From contig PMOE01000083.1 in the NCBI GenBank assembly GCA_003161575.1, forward strand, positions 1 to 64,000: a stretch of DNA of 64,000 bases. The letters run 5' to 3'. This stretch comes from Acidimicrobiaceae bacterium (GTDB lineage Bacteria > Actinomycetota > Acidimicrobiia > Acidimicrobiales > RAAP-2). Every line of letters begins with the position of its first letter. Within the stretch, counting starts at the first letter, position 1. Under the pieces are notes generated by a model. The model saw only the letters and a program-made list of their open reading frames with translations. It did no database searches and was not told where the DNA came from. Positions 17,797 through 26,233 of the stretch are shown here, in pieces. The position numbers and the translations under genes were made by a program.

Positions 17797-18090
17797 CTAA
17801 CCGCGCAGCGCCCGCATCCTCCGACACCATCGAAGGAAGGCCACGGTGTCTTGAGCAGATGGCGTACCAACGCCGTCGCCGCCGTAAGCGGTGATCAGAC
17901 GGAACCGCCAGTACTCGGGGGCGGGGAGAGGCAGCAGCGGCCAGCGGCGCCACCAGCCCGGCCGGGCCAGCCGTAGTACCGCAAAGAGGGCCAGCGACCA
18001 GAGGCGGGGGCGACCCAAGACCGCCAGGACCACGCTCGCCGCGGCCCGCCCCCAACCCGACAGAGGCCCACCCGGGGTCACACCACTCAT
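17797..18090 (-). CDS. Small uncharacterised protein coupled to the ROK kinase
   Basis: 97 residues. Its ATG at 18090 overlaps the ROK kinase stop as ATGA, a strong sign of real translation. A hydrophobic N-terminal half (VVLAVLGRPRLWSLALFAVLRL) is followed by WWRRWPLLPLPAPEYWRFRLITAYGG and an amphipathic helix ending FLRWCRRMRALRG. The WRFRLITAYGG segment looks conserved-motif-like. It may be a peripheral or single-pass membrane protein. I recognise no family with a known function. Confidence 0.65.
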   Translation of the reverse strand: MSGVTPGGPLSGWGRAAASVVLAVLGRPRLWSLALFAVLRLARPGWWRRWPLLPLPAPEYWRFRLITAYGGDGVGTPSAQDTVAFLRWCRRMRALRG

Positions 18091-18968
18091 CGGGTAGCAA
18101 CTTCGGATCGCCCTTTAAGCCCCACGGTGCCGGCGCCGATCAACGGGCCTTCTGGCCCGAGACCCGCCGGACGGATCTCGGCACCGAGGACGTACTCGAT
18201 CATCGCCCGCTTGGTCAGCTCCTCTTGGGCGGCGGTGAAGAAGGGCTCGCCGAATCCGAGCGCCACCGACCCGGCGACCACGGCCAGGGAGAGGTCGAGC
18301 AGCACGGCCATCGTCGCCACGGCACGGCCGACATAGGTTCCAACCCGCTCGACCGTCTCGGGCGAGGCCTCGGCCGGCGACCGACCGGTGATGGCCTGGA
18401 TCGCCGTACCCGAGGCCTCAGCCTCGAGGCAGCCTCGGGCCCCGCAGGCACACAGGTGCCCGTCGGGTTCGACGGTGATGTGCCCGATGTGCCCGGCGTT
18501 GCCGTGTTGGCCGTCGAGTAGACGGCCGTCGAGCACGATCCCCCCACCCACGCCGGTCGAGACCACGATGGCCACGTAGTCGGTCTGCCCCTCGGCCGCC
18601 CCGACCCAGCCTTCCGCTATGGCCAGAGCTTTGGCGTCGTTGTCCACGAAAGTGGTCAACCCCGTCAGCTCGGCCAACCGGCTTCGCAAGGGGAAACCCC
18701 GCCAGGCCGGGATATTCAGCGGGGAAACCTCTTCGCCCCCCATACTCATCGGACCGCCGCAGCCCACCCCGCAGACCTCTACGGAATCGCCTGATTCCTC
18801 AAGAACCCCTCTCACCATGTCGGCAACGGCGGTCCAGACGATCTCGGGGTCATGGCTCGAGGGGGTGGCGATTTTGGTGGCGCCGCTCAAGACTCCTTGG
18901 TAGTCGACCAACCCGGCGGCACACTTGGTGCCGCCGATGTCGACGGCGAGACAGCGGCCCGGCGCCAA
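18087..18968 (-). CDS. ROK-family sugar kinase (glucokinase-like)
   Basis: 293 residues from a TTG at 18968; an ATG at 19070 is possible but would overlap the DUF3040 gene by 98 bp, so the start is uncertain. The ATP phosphate-1 motif LAVDIGGTKCAAGLVD opens the protein. VDNDAKALAIAEGWVGAAEG carries the catalytic Asp. STGVGGGIVLDGRLL, GHIGHITVEPDGHLCACGARGCLE (zinc-binding Cys cluster of the ROK family) and VVAGSVALG follow. It phosphorylates glucose or a related sugar with ATP. It lies just after DUF3040 and before the small coupled gene. Confidence 0.88.
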   Translation of the reverse strand: MAPGRCLAVDIGGTKCAAGLVDYQGVLSGATKIATPSSHDPEIVWTAVADMVRGVLEESGDSVEVCGVGCGGPMSMGGEEVSPLNIPAWRGFPLRSRLAELTGLTTFVDNDAKALAIAEGWVGAAEGQTDYVAIVVSTGVGGGIVLDGRLLDGQHGNAGHIGHITVEPDGHLCACGARGCLEAEASGTAIQAITGRSPAEASPETVERVGTYVGRAVATMAVLLDLSLAVVAGSVALGFGEPFFTAAQEELTKRAMIEYVLGAEIRPAGLGPEGPLIGAGTVGLKGRSEVATR

Positions 18969-18972
18969 GGGA

Positions 18973-19371
18973 TCAGCGTTCGCGGCGAAACAGGTGGGAG
19001 CGGAACCAATCCCGGGCGCCGTGTACGGCGTGCTCAATCCCGCCACCGGCCCCGGAGGGCTGTTCGTCATGCAACGAGCGCGTTAAATCGTGCCAACCGG
19101 CCTTGCCCATCCGTCGCAGGTTCCGCTCGAAGATCACAAGGGAGGCGAACATGATGGCCACGCCGAACAGGCCCAGGACCACCGATTCGGAGTAGAAGGC
19201 GACCAGGATGGCCACGCCGACCACGAAACCGAACGCGGCCCACTTGCAATAGCGTCCAGCGTGCCGATACACGGTCTCCGAGCGGACGCGCTCGGCGAAC
19301 TCAGGGTCCTGGCGAACGAGAGATTCCTCGAGTTCGGCCAGGATGCGCTGCTCATGTTCAGAGAGCGGCAC
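18973..19371 (-). CDS. DUF3040 membrane protein
   Basis: 132 residues from the GTG at 19371, with AAAGGAG 4-5 nt upstream fixing this start. The very long frame upstream only shadows the amidase. The N-terminus VPLSEHEQRILAELEESLVRQDP is the DUF3040 hallmark. Two adjacent membrane helices (about residues 48-88, WAAFGFVVGVAILVAF and VVLGLFGVAIMFASL) follow, then a basic cytoplasmic tail. DUF3040 proteins are typical of actinobacteria, and the gene is often found close to dcw clusters. Function unknown. Confidence 0.88.
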   Translation of the reverse strand: MPLSEHEQRILAELEESLVRQDPEFAERVRSETVYRHAGRYCKWAAFGFVVGVAILVAFYSESVVLGLFGVAIMFASLVIFERNLRRMGKAGWHDLTRSLHDEQPSGAGGGIEHAVHGARDWFRSHLFRRER

Positions 19372-19396
19372 CCCACTCCTTTGTGACACTGCCCTT

Positions 19397-19410
19397 CCGT
19401 GCCGGCACGG
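19397..19410. promoter_or_regulatory. 14-bp perfect palindrome between DUF3040 and amidase
   Basis: CCGTGCCGGCACGG is perfectly self-complementary and lies in the 228-bp divergent intergenic region, 26 bp upstream of the DUF3040 start. It may be an operator. No regulator gene is adjacent. The rest of this intergenic region shows only the amidase -10 box (19588-19593). Confidence 0.3.
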
Positions 19411-19587
19411 TGAAGGCACCTCCTCGCCCGTGTTCTTGACTCCATGTTCGCGCACCAGGATCCGACGGACAACGGATTGGGGCCTTGGCCGGCCCTGCAC
19501 CCTCCGGGATTCTCGCCCGCGAGCCAGTGTATGGCCGATCCCGCCCCGGTGGGCACGCGGGCCCCGACGCCCCCAGGACGCGTGCCA

Positions 19588-19593
19588 TAGGGT
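19588..19593 (+). promoter_or_regulatory. -10 box for leaderless amidase mRNA
   Basis: TAGGGT ends 6 nt before the amidase ATG (19600), so transcription should start at or next to the A of the start codon. There is no ribosome binding site. No convincing -35 is visible. Confidence 0.5.
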
Positions 19594-19599
19594 GCCCAC

Positions 19600-21009
19600 A
19601 TGGACACCTTCACCCCCGCCACCGAGCTCGCCGCGGCCATCGCCCGGCGCGAAGTGAGCCCGGTCGAGCTCCTCGAGCAGTGCCTGGACCAGGTCGACCG
19701 GCTCAACCCCGCTCTCAACGCCGTGATCTGGCGCAATGACGAAGAGGCCCGGGCGACGGCCAAAGCTGCGGCCGATGCCGTGGCGAAGGGAGAGGAGCTC
19801 GGACCGTTCACCGGGGTGCCTCTCCCGATCAAGGACCTCACCGCGGTGGCCGGGTGGCCCGTCACCTACGGCTCCTGGGCGGCCGCGGGGGACATCAACG
19901 ATGAGGACGAACTCGTGGTGGCCGGCCTCCGTCGGGCCGGGTTCACCCTCACCGACCGGACCAACACCCCAGAACTCGGCCCGATCCCCGCCACCGAGAA
20001 CCTGCGCTACGGCATCACCCGCAACCCCTGGAACCGCGAATACACCCCGGGGGGATCGAGCGGGGGCGCCGGGGCTGCGGTGGCCTCGGGAATGTTCCCC
20101 CTCGCCCACGCCAACGACGGTGGCGGCTCCATCCGCATCCCGGCGTCGTGCACCGGTCTCGTGGGCCTGAAGGCCAGCCGGGCCCGAGTGCCAGCGATTG
20201 TGCCTGGGTGGATGGGCGCCTCGGTGGAAGGCGTACTCACCCACACCGTCAGCGACAGCGCTGCGGTGCTCGATCAGATCTGCGGTCCCGACCCTCTCTC
20301 GTGGTACAACGCCCCGGCCCCGGATCGGCCGTTCGCCGACGAGGTGGGCGCAGACCCCGGGCGACTGCGTGTCGCGCTGCTCACCCGGGCCCCCCTCGAT
20401 CTCCCGGTGGCCGAAGCGCCCCGTCAGGCGGTTGCTCGGGCTGGCACCACCCTTGAGCAGCTCGGGCATCACGTCGAGAGCGTCGATTTCGAACTCTTCC
20501 CACTCGAGGCCATGGCTTCGTTCCTCCCCATCATGAATTCGAGCTTCGGCGACTACTCCGACGTCGACTTCACCAAGATGGAACCTCACAATCTGGCGAA
20601 CTATGCCGCCGGGCAGGCAGTCGACAGCATCACCTTCGTGCGCTCTTTTGGAGAGCTCCAGCGGATCTCCCGACGCATCGTGGCGCGTTGGGGTCAGGAC
20701 TTCGACCTCCTCGTGACCCCCACGTTGACCATCGAGCCGCCACGGGCCGGTGCCATCCTCACGCAGGCCCACGCCAACCCGACCGAGATGCCGGCCGACG
20801 TGCTGGCCATGGGCGCCTTCACGGCGCCGTTCAACTTGAGCGGACAGCCGGCCATCAGCTTGCCCCTCCATCAGAGCGAGTCCGGGTTGCCGGTGGGTGT
20901 GCAGCTGATCGGCGGCCCCTTCCAAGAAGCGCTCCTCGTGCGGGTGGCCGCACAACTCGAGCAGGCCGATCCCTGGATTGGCCGCCGACCTCCGCTCGGG
21001 CCCACCTAG
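19600..21009 (+). CDS. Amidase (amidase-signature family)
   Basis: 469 residues. The Ser-cisSer-Lys triad is in place: Lys in GVPLPIKDLTAVAG (about residue 77), and both serines within the glycine-rich signature TPGGSSGGAGAAVASG plus GGGSIRIPASCTGLVGLK. The C-terminal FTAPFNLSGQPAISLP is also family-typical. These enzymes hydrolyse amide bonds of varied substrates. It is not GatA by context, since no gatB or gatC is nearby. The gene stands alone on the plus strand, with a leaderless-type promoter. Confidence 0.9.
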   Translation: MDTFTPATELAAAIARREVSPVELLEQCLDQVDRLNPALNAVIWRNDEEARATAKAAADAVAKGEELGPFTGVPLPIKDLTAVAGWPVTYGSWAAAGDINDEDELVVAGLRRAGFTLTDRTNTPELGPIPATENLRYGITRNPWNREYTPGGSSGGAGAAVASGMFPLAHANDGGGSIRIPASCTGLVGLKASRARVPAIVPGWMGASVEGVLTHTVSDSAAVLDQICGPDPLSWYNAPAPDRPFADEVGADPGRLRVALLTRAPLDLPVAEAPRQAVARAGTTLEQLGHHVESVDFELFPLEAMASFLPIMNSSFGDYSDVDFTKMEPHNLANYAAGQAVDSITFVRSFGELQRISRRIVARWGQDFDLLVTPTLTIEPPRAGAILTQAHANPTEMPADVLAMGAFTAPFNLSGQPAISLPLHQSESGLPVGVQLIGGPFQEALLVRVAAQLEQADPWIGRRPPLGPT

Positions 21010-21125
21010 AGAAAAACCCCGGGGGTCGCCCACAGCGTCGGCACTCCCAGGTCCGCGCCCGCCGCGCTTGGTGCTCCCGGACGGGGTGAGCAGGCATCAT
21101 CGTTGTCTTCGGCGGCAGCCTCTCG

Positions 21126-21323
21126 GTGAGCGGCGTCTGGGACACCCTTGTCGGATTGGTCGTGTACCTCGGGCTGCTCCAGCTCGTGGTCATCTGGGCT
21201 CACCGCGTCGCCCGAGACCTGGTCGGACCCTGCCCCGGTCGGACCGACTGGAGGCGAGCCGCTCGCGGCGCTCCGAGCGAAGGGATAGGGACGAAATCAG
21301 GTGGCGCGAGGCCTCAGGGTTGA
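21126..21323 (+). CDS. Possible small single-pass membrane protein
   Basis: 65 residues from a GTG. Residues 5-27 (WDTLVGLVVYLGLLQLVVIWAHRVARD) form a plausible membrane helix followed by a positive stop-transfer segment; the rest is Arg/Gly-rich. Third codon positions of the first 40 codons are GC-rich as in real genes here. There is no clear ribosome site or -10 box, and its end overlaps the lapA end by 10 bp. I know no homologue, so treat it as tentative. Confidence 0.3.
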   Translation: MSGVWDTLVGLVVYLGLLQLVVIWAHRVARDLVGPCPGRTDWRRAARGAPSEGIGTKSGGARPQG

Positions 21324-21583
21324 GCGTTCGTGGACCGCTGGCGGCGACGCAAGATCAACGCCGCGAGACCTCCACCCAGCACCGCGGTGATGACGACCAC
21401 CAGGACAAGTGGAGCCCGGGTGGTGTGCAGCCAGAAATGTATCTCGACGTCTTGCAGGTTGATCAAGGCGAACCAAACGAGCAGCACGGTGGCCACACCG
21501 AATAACACCATTTGGGTGTCCCGCTTCCGGTCGCGCGGTGCTTGAGATCCCGGCCCGATTCCCGATCCCGTTGCCTCTGCCAT
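21314..21583 (-). CDS. LapA-domain (DUF1049) membrane protein
   Basis: 89 residues with two membrane helices (about 25-43 and 57-78). The motif between them, ALINLQDVEIHFWLHTTRAPLVLVV, is the LapA domain hallmark (N..xVxxxFLxxxxxxPL). LapA proteins assist lipopolysaccharide assembly in proteobacteria; the role in actinobacteria is unknown. The start is fixed by AAAGGAGA with 5-nt spacing. The gene is single. Confidence 0.85.
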   Translation of the reverse strand: MAEATGSGIGPGSQAPRDRKRDTQMVLFGVATVLLVWFALINLQDVEIHFWLHTTRAPLVLVVVITAVLGGGLAALILRRRQRSTNAQP

Positions 21584-21761
21584 GTCGTCTCCTTTGGTGT
21601 ACCGGGCCCTGATTTATTCGGACCTGGCCCTTGTGCCGCTGGCCACTTCGCATACCGGCCCATACCACTCTGCCTCGTTCAGCGGGTCGGCGGTGTGACC
21701 TCGTCGATGGGCCTGTGTCCTGACGACCTGATAAGAGAGAGACGCCGGAAGGAGGCCCACG

Positions 21762-23342
21762 ATGGCAGAGCGACAGACCATCACCGGGGCGCGGACGATA
21801 TGGGAGTTGGTGAGCCGCCGGGCCGAGGCTACGCCCGACCACCCCATGCTGATCGATGCCGAGGGAACCACGCTGAGTTTCGGCGCGTTCTGCGTCCGAG
21901 CCGAACGGGTGGCCGCCGGACTCGCGGCCCGAGGCGTCGGCGAGGGCAGCGTGGTGTCGTGGCAACTACCGAGCCGCATCGACACCGTGTTGCTTTCGAT
22001 CGCCCTCAGCCGGCTCGGTGCAGTCCAGAATCCGATCATTCACCTCTACCGCGAGCGGGAGGTCGGATTTGCCCTCCGACAGACCGGCTCCGAATTGTTC
22101 TGTGTGCAAAAGGACTGGCGGGGCATCGACTTCGTGGCCCTGGCAGAAAGGGCACTCGAGGGTGCGACAACCAAGCCCGAACTGTTGGTAGTCGACCGAG
22201 GATTGCCCGAGGCGGACCCGGCGGCGCTCGCCCCCCCGCCCGTGGGGACCGGGGCCGAAGACGCGCCAATCCGTTGGATCTACTACACCTCGGGGAGTAC
22301 GGCGGACCCCAAGGGCGTCCGCCATACCGATCAGACGTTGATCGCCGGCGGTTGGGGATTGGCTGTTGCTCTCGACATGTCACCCGACGACGTGGGATCG
22401 ATTGCGTTTCCCTTTGCTCACATTGCTGGTCCGGACTATCTCGTGACCATGTTGAGCCTCGGATTCCCCGCGGTCATTGTCGAAGCCTTCTCGGCTCCCG
22501 AGGTGCTCCCGATCTTCCGCAGGCACGGGGCGACCATGGTGGGCGGGAGCACCGCCTTCTACGTGGCCTACCTGGCCGAGCAGCGCAAACAGCCGGGCCA
22601 ACCGATACTGCCGACGCTTCGCCTCATGTCGGGCGGCGGTGCCCCCAAACCACCTCACATCCACTTCGAGGTACGCGACGAAATCGGCGGTCGCGGGGTG
22701 GTCCACGGTTACGGCATGACCGAGGTGCCGATGATCGCCAACGGGTCGCCCCACGACACCGACGAGCAGCTGGCGAACACCGACGGCGCCCCGGTCGAGG
22801 GGGCCGAGGTTCGCATCGTCACTCTCGACGGGGCCGTGGCGGGGCCCGACGAGGAGGGCGAGATCCGGGTCCGAGGGCCGATGGTCTTCCACGGCTACAC
22901 CGACCCGTCCCTCGATACCGAGGCCTTCGACACCGACGGTTTCTTCCGCACCGGCGATTTGGGCAAGCTCCGCGCCGACGGACATCTCATCATCACCGGT
23001 CGGCTGAAGGACGTCATCGTCCGAAAGGGCGAGAATGTGAGCGCCACCGAAGTGGAAGCCGTGCTCTACACGCACTCGAAGGTCGCCGAGGTCGCGGTGA
23101 TCGGCCTGCCCGACAAAGACCGCGGTGAACGCGTGTGCGCCGTGGTCCAGCTGGTGGAGGGAGCCGAGCCACTGACGCTCGCCGAGCTCGTGACGTTTTG
23201 TCGCCAGGCCGGGCTCATGACCCAAAAGATCCCAGAGCAGCTCGAGTTACGCGACGAGTGGCCGAGGGCGGGAACGGGAAAGATCGTGAAGAAGGCGCTG
23301 CGGGAGGAATACGCCCGCGATCCGCTCGGCCCGCCGCGGTGA
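21762..23342 (+). CDS. AMP-dependent acyl-CoA synthetase/ligase
   Basis: 526 residues with an AGGAGG ribosome site 6 nt upstream. ANL-superfamily motifs occur in order: the P-loop WIYYTSGSTADPKGVRHT (about 171-188), GYGMTEVPMIANG, FFRTGDLGKLRADGHLIITGRLKD (hinge and aryl/adenylate contact), and the catalytic Lys in RAGTGKIVKKALR near the C-terminus. It activates a carboxylic acid to its CoA thioester through an acyl-adenylate; chain length is not readable. Its stop overlaps the start of the phosphatase gene (GTGA). Confidence 0.93.
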   Translation: MAERQTITGARTIWELVSRRAEATPDHPMLIDAEGTTLSFGAFCVRAERVAAGLAARGVGEGSVVSWQLPSRIDTVLLSIALSRLGAVQNPIIHLYREREVGFALRQTGSELFCVQKDWRGIDFVALAERALEGATTKPELLVVDRGLPEADPAALAPPPVGTGAEDAPIRWIYYTSGSTADPKGVRHTDQTLIAGGWGLAVALDMSPDDVGSIAFPFAHIAGPDYLVTMLSLGFPAVIVEAFSAPEVLPIFRRHGATMVGGSTAFYVAYLAEQRKQPGQPILPTLRLMSGGGAPKPPHIHFEVRDEIGGRGVVHGYGMTEVPMIANGSPHDTDEQLANTDGAPVEGAEVRIVTLDGAVAGPDEEGEIRVRGPMVFHGYTDPSLDTEAFDTDGFFRTGDLGKLRADGHLIITGRLKDVIVRKGENVSATEVEAVLYTHSKVAEVAVIGLPDKDRGERVCAVVQLVEGAEPLTLAELVTFCRQAGLMTQKIPEQLELRDEWPRAGTGKIVKKALREEYARDPLGPPR

Positions 23343-23908
23343 GCGTCGCGGACATCCCGCCGGCGAAAGGGGTCGGCGCACCCTATCGGGTGTGCTTCGT
23401 CTGCACCGGGAACATCTGCCGTTCGCCAATGTCCGAGATGGTGCTCCGCCACCTCGCTGTCGGAGCTCCTGTCGAGGGCCGCCTCGAGGTCTCGAGTGCG
23501 GGCACTGGCCCCTGGCACGAAGGAGAACCGATGGACCCGAGAGCAAGGCGGGCTCTCGAAGACGCCGGATACGTCGACCTCGGTCACAGAGCCCATCAGT
23601 TCGACGTCGATCAGTTCGACCAACTCGACCTCCTCGTGGCCCTCGATCGTCGGCATCGCCAGACGTTGCATAGCCTCGCTCGAGACCGCCCCGTGGACGA
23701 CCGTCTGGTGCTGTTGCGCAGCTTCGACCGCAGCGCGGGCGGAGCGGTCGACGTCCCCGATCCCTACTACGGCGACGAAACGGATTTCGCCCGCTGCCTC
23801 TCCATGGTGGCGGCCGGATGTCGGGGCCTGTTCGATCGGCTCACCGAGGTTCTCTTCGAGCCAGCCCTCACCGGTTCCGATCACCTCGTGGAGGAGCCTC
23901 CGCACTGA
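23339..23908 (+). CDS. Low-molecular-weight protein tyrosine phosphatase
   Basis: 189 residues from the GTG at 23339 (GTGA overlap with the ligase stop). The P-loop VCFVCTGNICRSPMSEMVL carries the CX5R catalytic Cys and Arg, and DPYYGDETDF holds the general-acid Asp. It is longer than the usual 150-160 residues, owing to an N-terminal lead of about 16 residues and a C-terminal extension. It removes phosphate from protein tyrosines or small phospho-esters. Cotranscribed with the ligase and the fructosamine kinase. Confidence 0.92.
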   Translation: MSVADIPPAKGVGAPYRVCFVCTGNICRSPMSEMVLRHLAVGAPVEGRLEVSSAGTGPWHEGEPMDPRARRALEDAGYVDLGHRAHQFDVDQFDQLDLLVALDRRHRQTLHSLARDRPVDDRLVLLRSFDRSAGGAVDVPDPYYGDETDFARCLSMVAAGCRGLFDRLTEVLFEPALTGSDHLVEEPPH

Positions 23909-23913
23909 GCGAC

Positions 23914-24645
23914 ATGGCCGACGCCTCACCCGATCCTCGGCTCCCCGACGGCCGCGTCTGCTTCGTGAAGCGATGGCCGTTCGCTCCTGCGGGTTTCTTC
24001 GCCGCAGAAGCCAACGGCCTGGCTTGGCTGGCCGAACCCGGAGTGATCCGCGTTCCCGACGTGCTCGACGTCACCGTCTCTTCAATCGCCATTGAACCAA
24101 TTCCCATCGGCGCGCCCACCGAGTCTGGGGCCGAGCAGCTAGGCCGGTCGCTGGCCCGATTGCACGCCGCCGGGTCACCCAGTTTCGGCGCGTCGTGGCC
24201 CGGTTTCATCGGGCCACTCGAGATGGGCAACGAGCCATCGGCGCGCGACTCGGATGCCATCTCCGCCGAAGGGACACGGACGGTCGAGCGGGTCCTCTCG
24301 CGCCTGCGCGAAGTGGCAGGCCCCGCAGCCGACGAGGCCCCGAGCCGGATCCACGGCGACTTGTGGTCCGGCAATCTCCTCTGGGACAACGAAGGCAACG
24401 GCTGGATCATCGATCCGGCGGCCCACGGCGGCCACCGAGAGACCGACCTGGCCATGCTGGCGCTTTTCGGCACACCCCATATCGCTCGCATCCTCGCCGC
24501 CTACGACGAAGAGCGACCATTGGCCGAAGGGTGGCGGGATCGCGTCGCCCTCCACCAGCTCCATCCCCTCCTCGTCCACGCCGTTCTCTTAGGCCCCAAC
24601 TACGGGTCCCAGGCCGAAGAGGCGGCCCGGTGGATCCTGAGATGA
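23914..24645 (+). CDS. Fructosamine/ketosamine-3-kinase family protein
   Basis: 243 residues from the ATG at 23914, 5 bp after the phosphatase stop. APH-like kinase fold: the catalytic loop SRIHGDLWSGNLLWD (HGDxWxxN) and the metal-binding WIIDPAAHGGHRETDLAMLALFG (DP...E.D). The N-lobe lysine is in CFVKRW. The family phosphorylates sugars bound to amines, which leads to protein deglycation. Pairing with a low-Mr tyrosine phosphatase is a recurrent bacterial arrangement, in which the phosphatase may remove the product phosphate. Confidence 0.9.
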   Translation: MADASPDPRLPDGRVCFVKRWPFAPAGFFAAEANGLAWLAEPGVIRVPDVLDVTVSSIAIEPIPIGAPTESGAEQLGRSLARLHAAGSPSFGASWPGFIGPLEMGNEPSARDSDAISAEGTRTVERVLSRLREVAGPAADEAPSRIHGDLWSGNLLWDNEGNGWIIDPAAHGGHRETDLAMLALFGTPHIARILAAYDEERPLAEGWRDRVALHQLHPLLVHAVLLGPNYGSQAEEAARWILR

Positions 24646-24853
24646 GCACCGACGACTCGGCCAGCAAAACCCGGTCGCTGTGCTGACCACAAAAGGGAGG
24701 CCATCGCCGCTGCCGCCGACCCTCCCCTCGGGAAATGCCGGTACCGAACCTGCGCCCTGACCGGAGCTTCGGGCAACCAGCCCCACCCCGGCCGGGGGGC
24801 CAGGGCTTCCTCGGCCTCGGCCGTTCCCCCGATGCTGTGCCATAGTGCCGGGC

Positions 24854-26170
24854 GTGGTGTCCCGGCGAGTTCGACGGCGGCGGCGTCAGGTCGCAACGGC
24901 TGTAGTCGTACTGGTTCTCATCATCGTGCTGCTCGTCAGCATCGGTGGAGGTTCGGGCATAAAGAAGCCAACGACGACTTCGACGACGGTGCGTGCACGC
25001 GCCAGCTCGACCCTCTCCCCCGCCTGGCGAGGCAACGGCAAGCCGGTGACCTTGGCCTTCGGGGGGGACGTCCATTTCGAAGCAGTGCTGGCCTCTCGTC
25101 TTTCGAACGATCCCACCACCGCCCTCGATGGCACGGTGTCCAACCTGATGTCGGGTTCGCAGGTCTCCATGGCCAACTTCGATTCGGCCCTGACCAACGG
25201 CACCTGCCCCGCGCCACAGGCCAAGACGTACGTCTGGTACGCCCCACCGACCGCCATCACAGCCTTTCGCAGTGCCTCGCTCTCGCTTGTCAGCGAAGCC
25301 AACTCCCACGGCGAGGACTGCGGGATAGCCGGCCTCCAGATGGCCATCGCGGCGGCCGACGCGGCCAAGTTCCCGGTGGTCGGCGTTGGTGCCACCGCCG
25401 TCCAGGCATACGCTCCTTACCGCGCCACGATCAACGGGCAGCGAATCTCGATCCTGGCCGCCACCGCGCTGTTCGACCCTGGGCTGCAAGCCCAGTGGAC
25501 AGCGACGACGTCACAACCCGGCGTGGCGTCCGCTCTCGACCAGAACGCCTTGATCGCCGCGGTGCAGGCGGCCCGCAAAACCTCCGACACCGTGATCGTG
25601 TACCTCAACTGGGGCACCGAGACCAAGACCTGCCCCAACTCCGAGCAGGGGCCGCTCGCCGCGGCGCTGGTCAAGGCCGGAGCCGACATCGTCATCGGGA
25701 GCGGCGCCCATGTGCAGCAGGGCACGGGGTACCTGGGCCAGGCCCTCGTTGACTACGGACTGGGCAATCTCGCCTTCTACGACAGCGCACCGCCCGAGAC
25801 CTTGAGCGGGACACTGGTGGTGACGGCGACGGGACGCCATGTCGACAGCTTCGTGTGGCGCCCGGCGCTCATCACCGATGGCCTGCCGCAGCCGCTCACG
25901 GGCGCCAACGCCGCCAGTGCCATTTCCCGCTGGGCCGGGCTGCGGAGCTGCACCGACCTTTCGGCGACCCCGGCCAAGAGCACCGCCACCATCAAGACCC
26001 AGACCGTGGTCGCAGCGGCAAACGCTCCGAGCACGCCAACGACGGGCCACTCGACCACCACGGCCCACGCGACTACGACGGCCCACGCGACCACGACGGC
26101 CCACGCGACCACGACGGCCCACGCGACTACGACGGCCCACGCGACTACGACGGTCAAGGGCCACGGCTGA
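24854..26170 (+). CDS. CapA/PgsA-like secreted protein with repeated Thr-Ala-His tail
   Basis: 438 residues from the GTG at 24854; GTGs at 24845 and 24857 are alternatives. A basic start (RRVRRRRRQ) and membrane anchor (about 15-33, TAVVVLVLIIVLLVSIGGG) place it outside the membrane. The CapA metallophosphatase-like domain covers about 60-345: TLAFGGDVHFE, ANFDSALTNG, VYLNWGTETKTCPN, IVIGSGAHVQQG and DYGLGNLAFYDS. CapA homologues act in poly-gamma-glutamate synthesis, but no capB/capC is near, so the substrate is unknown. The C-terminus is five exact TTTAHA repeats. A weak -10 (TAGTGC) lies 5 nt upstream. Confidence 0.82.
   Translation: MVSRRVRRRRRQVATAVVVLVLIIVLLVSIGGGSGIKKPTTTSTTVRARASSTLSPAWRGNGKPVTLAFGGDVHFEAVLASRLSNDPTTALDGTVSNLMSGSQVSMANFDSALTNGTCPAPQAKTYVWYAPPTAITAFRSASLSLVSEANSHGEDCGIAGLQMAIAAADAAKFPVVGVGATAVQAYAPYRATINGQRISILAATALFDPGLQAQWTATTSQPGVASALDQNALIAAVQAARKTSDTVIVYLNWGTETKTCPNSEQGPLAAALVKAGADIVIGSGAHVQQGTGYLGQALVDYGLGNLAFYDSAPPETLSGTLVVTATGRHVDSFVWRPALITDGLPQPLTGANAASAISRWAGLRSCTDLSATPAKSTATIKTQTVVAAANAPSTPTTGHSTTTAHATTTAHATTTAHATTTAHATTTAHATTTVKGHG
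26054..26152 (+). repeat. 18-bp tandem repeat (five full copies plus part of a sixth)
   Basis: Unit AC(C/T)AC(G/C)ACGGCCCACGCG, encoding Thr-Thr-Thr-Ala-His-Ala at the C-terminus of the CapA-like protein. Copies differ only at two third-codon positions, so the array is recent or kept uniform by slippage. Confidence 0.9.
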
Positions 26171-26233
26171 ATCCTCGTCTCGTCGAGCGCCCGAATCGGT
26201 CCCGGTTGGGCGTCAGCCACATCGGTCAGCGGA

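Noticed and set aside
19372-21033. Very long minus-strand frame upstream of DUF3040
   Set aside because: It is the shadow of the amidase gene; DUF3040 has a clear ribosome site and start at 19371.
21006-21203. 65-codon minus-strand frame after the amidase
   Set aside because: Low-complexity acidic sequence with no start signal; the opposite-strand membrane protein is slightly more plausible.
26054-26152. 18-bp repeat array as a CRISPR candidate
   Set aside because: There are no spacers; it is a coding repeat in frame with the CapA-like protein.
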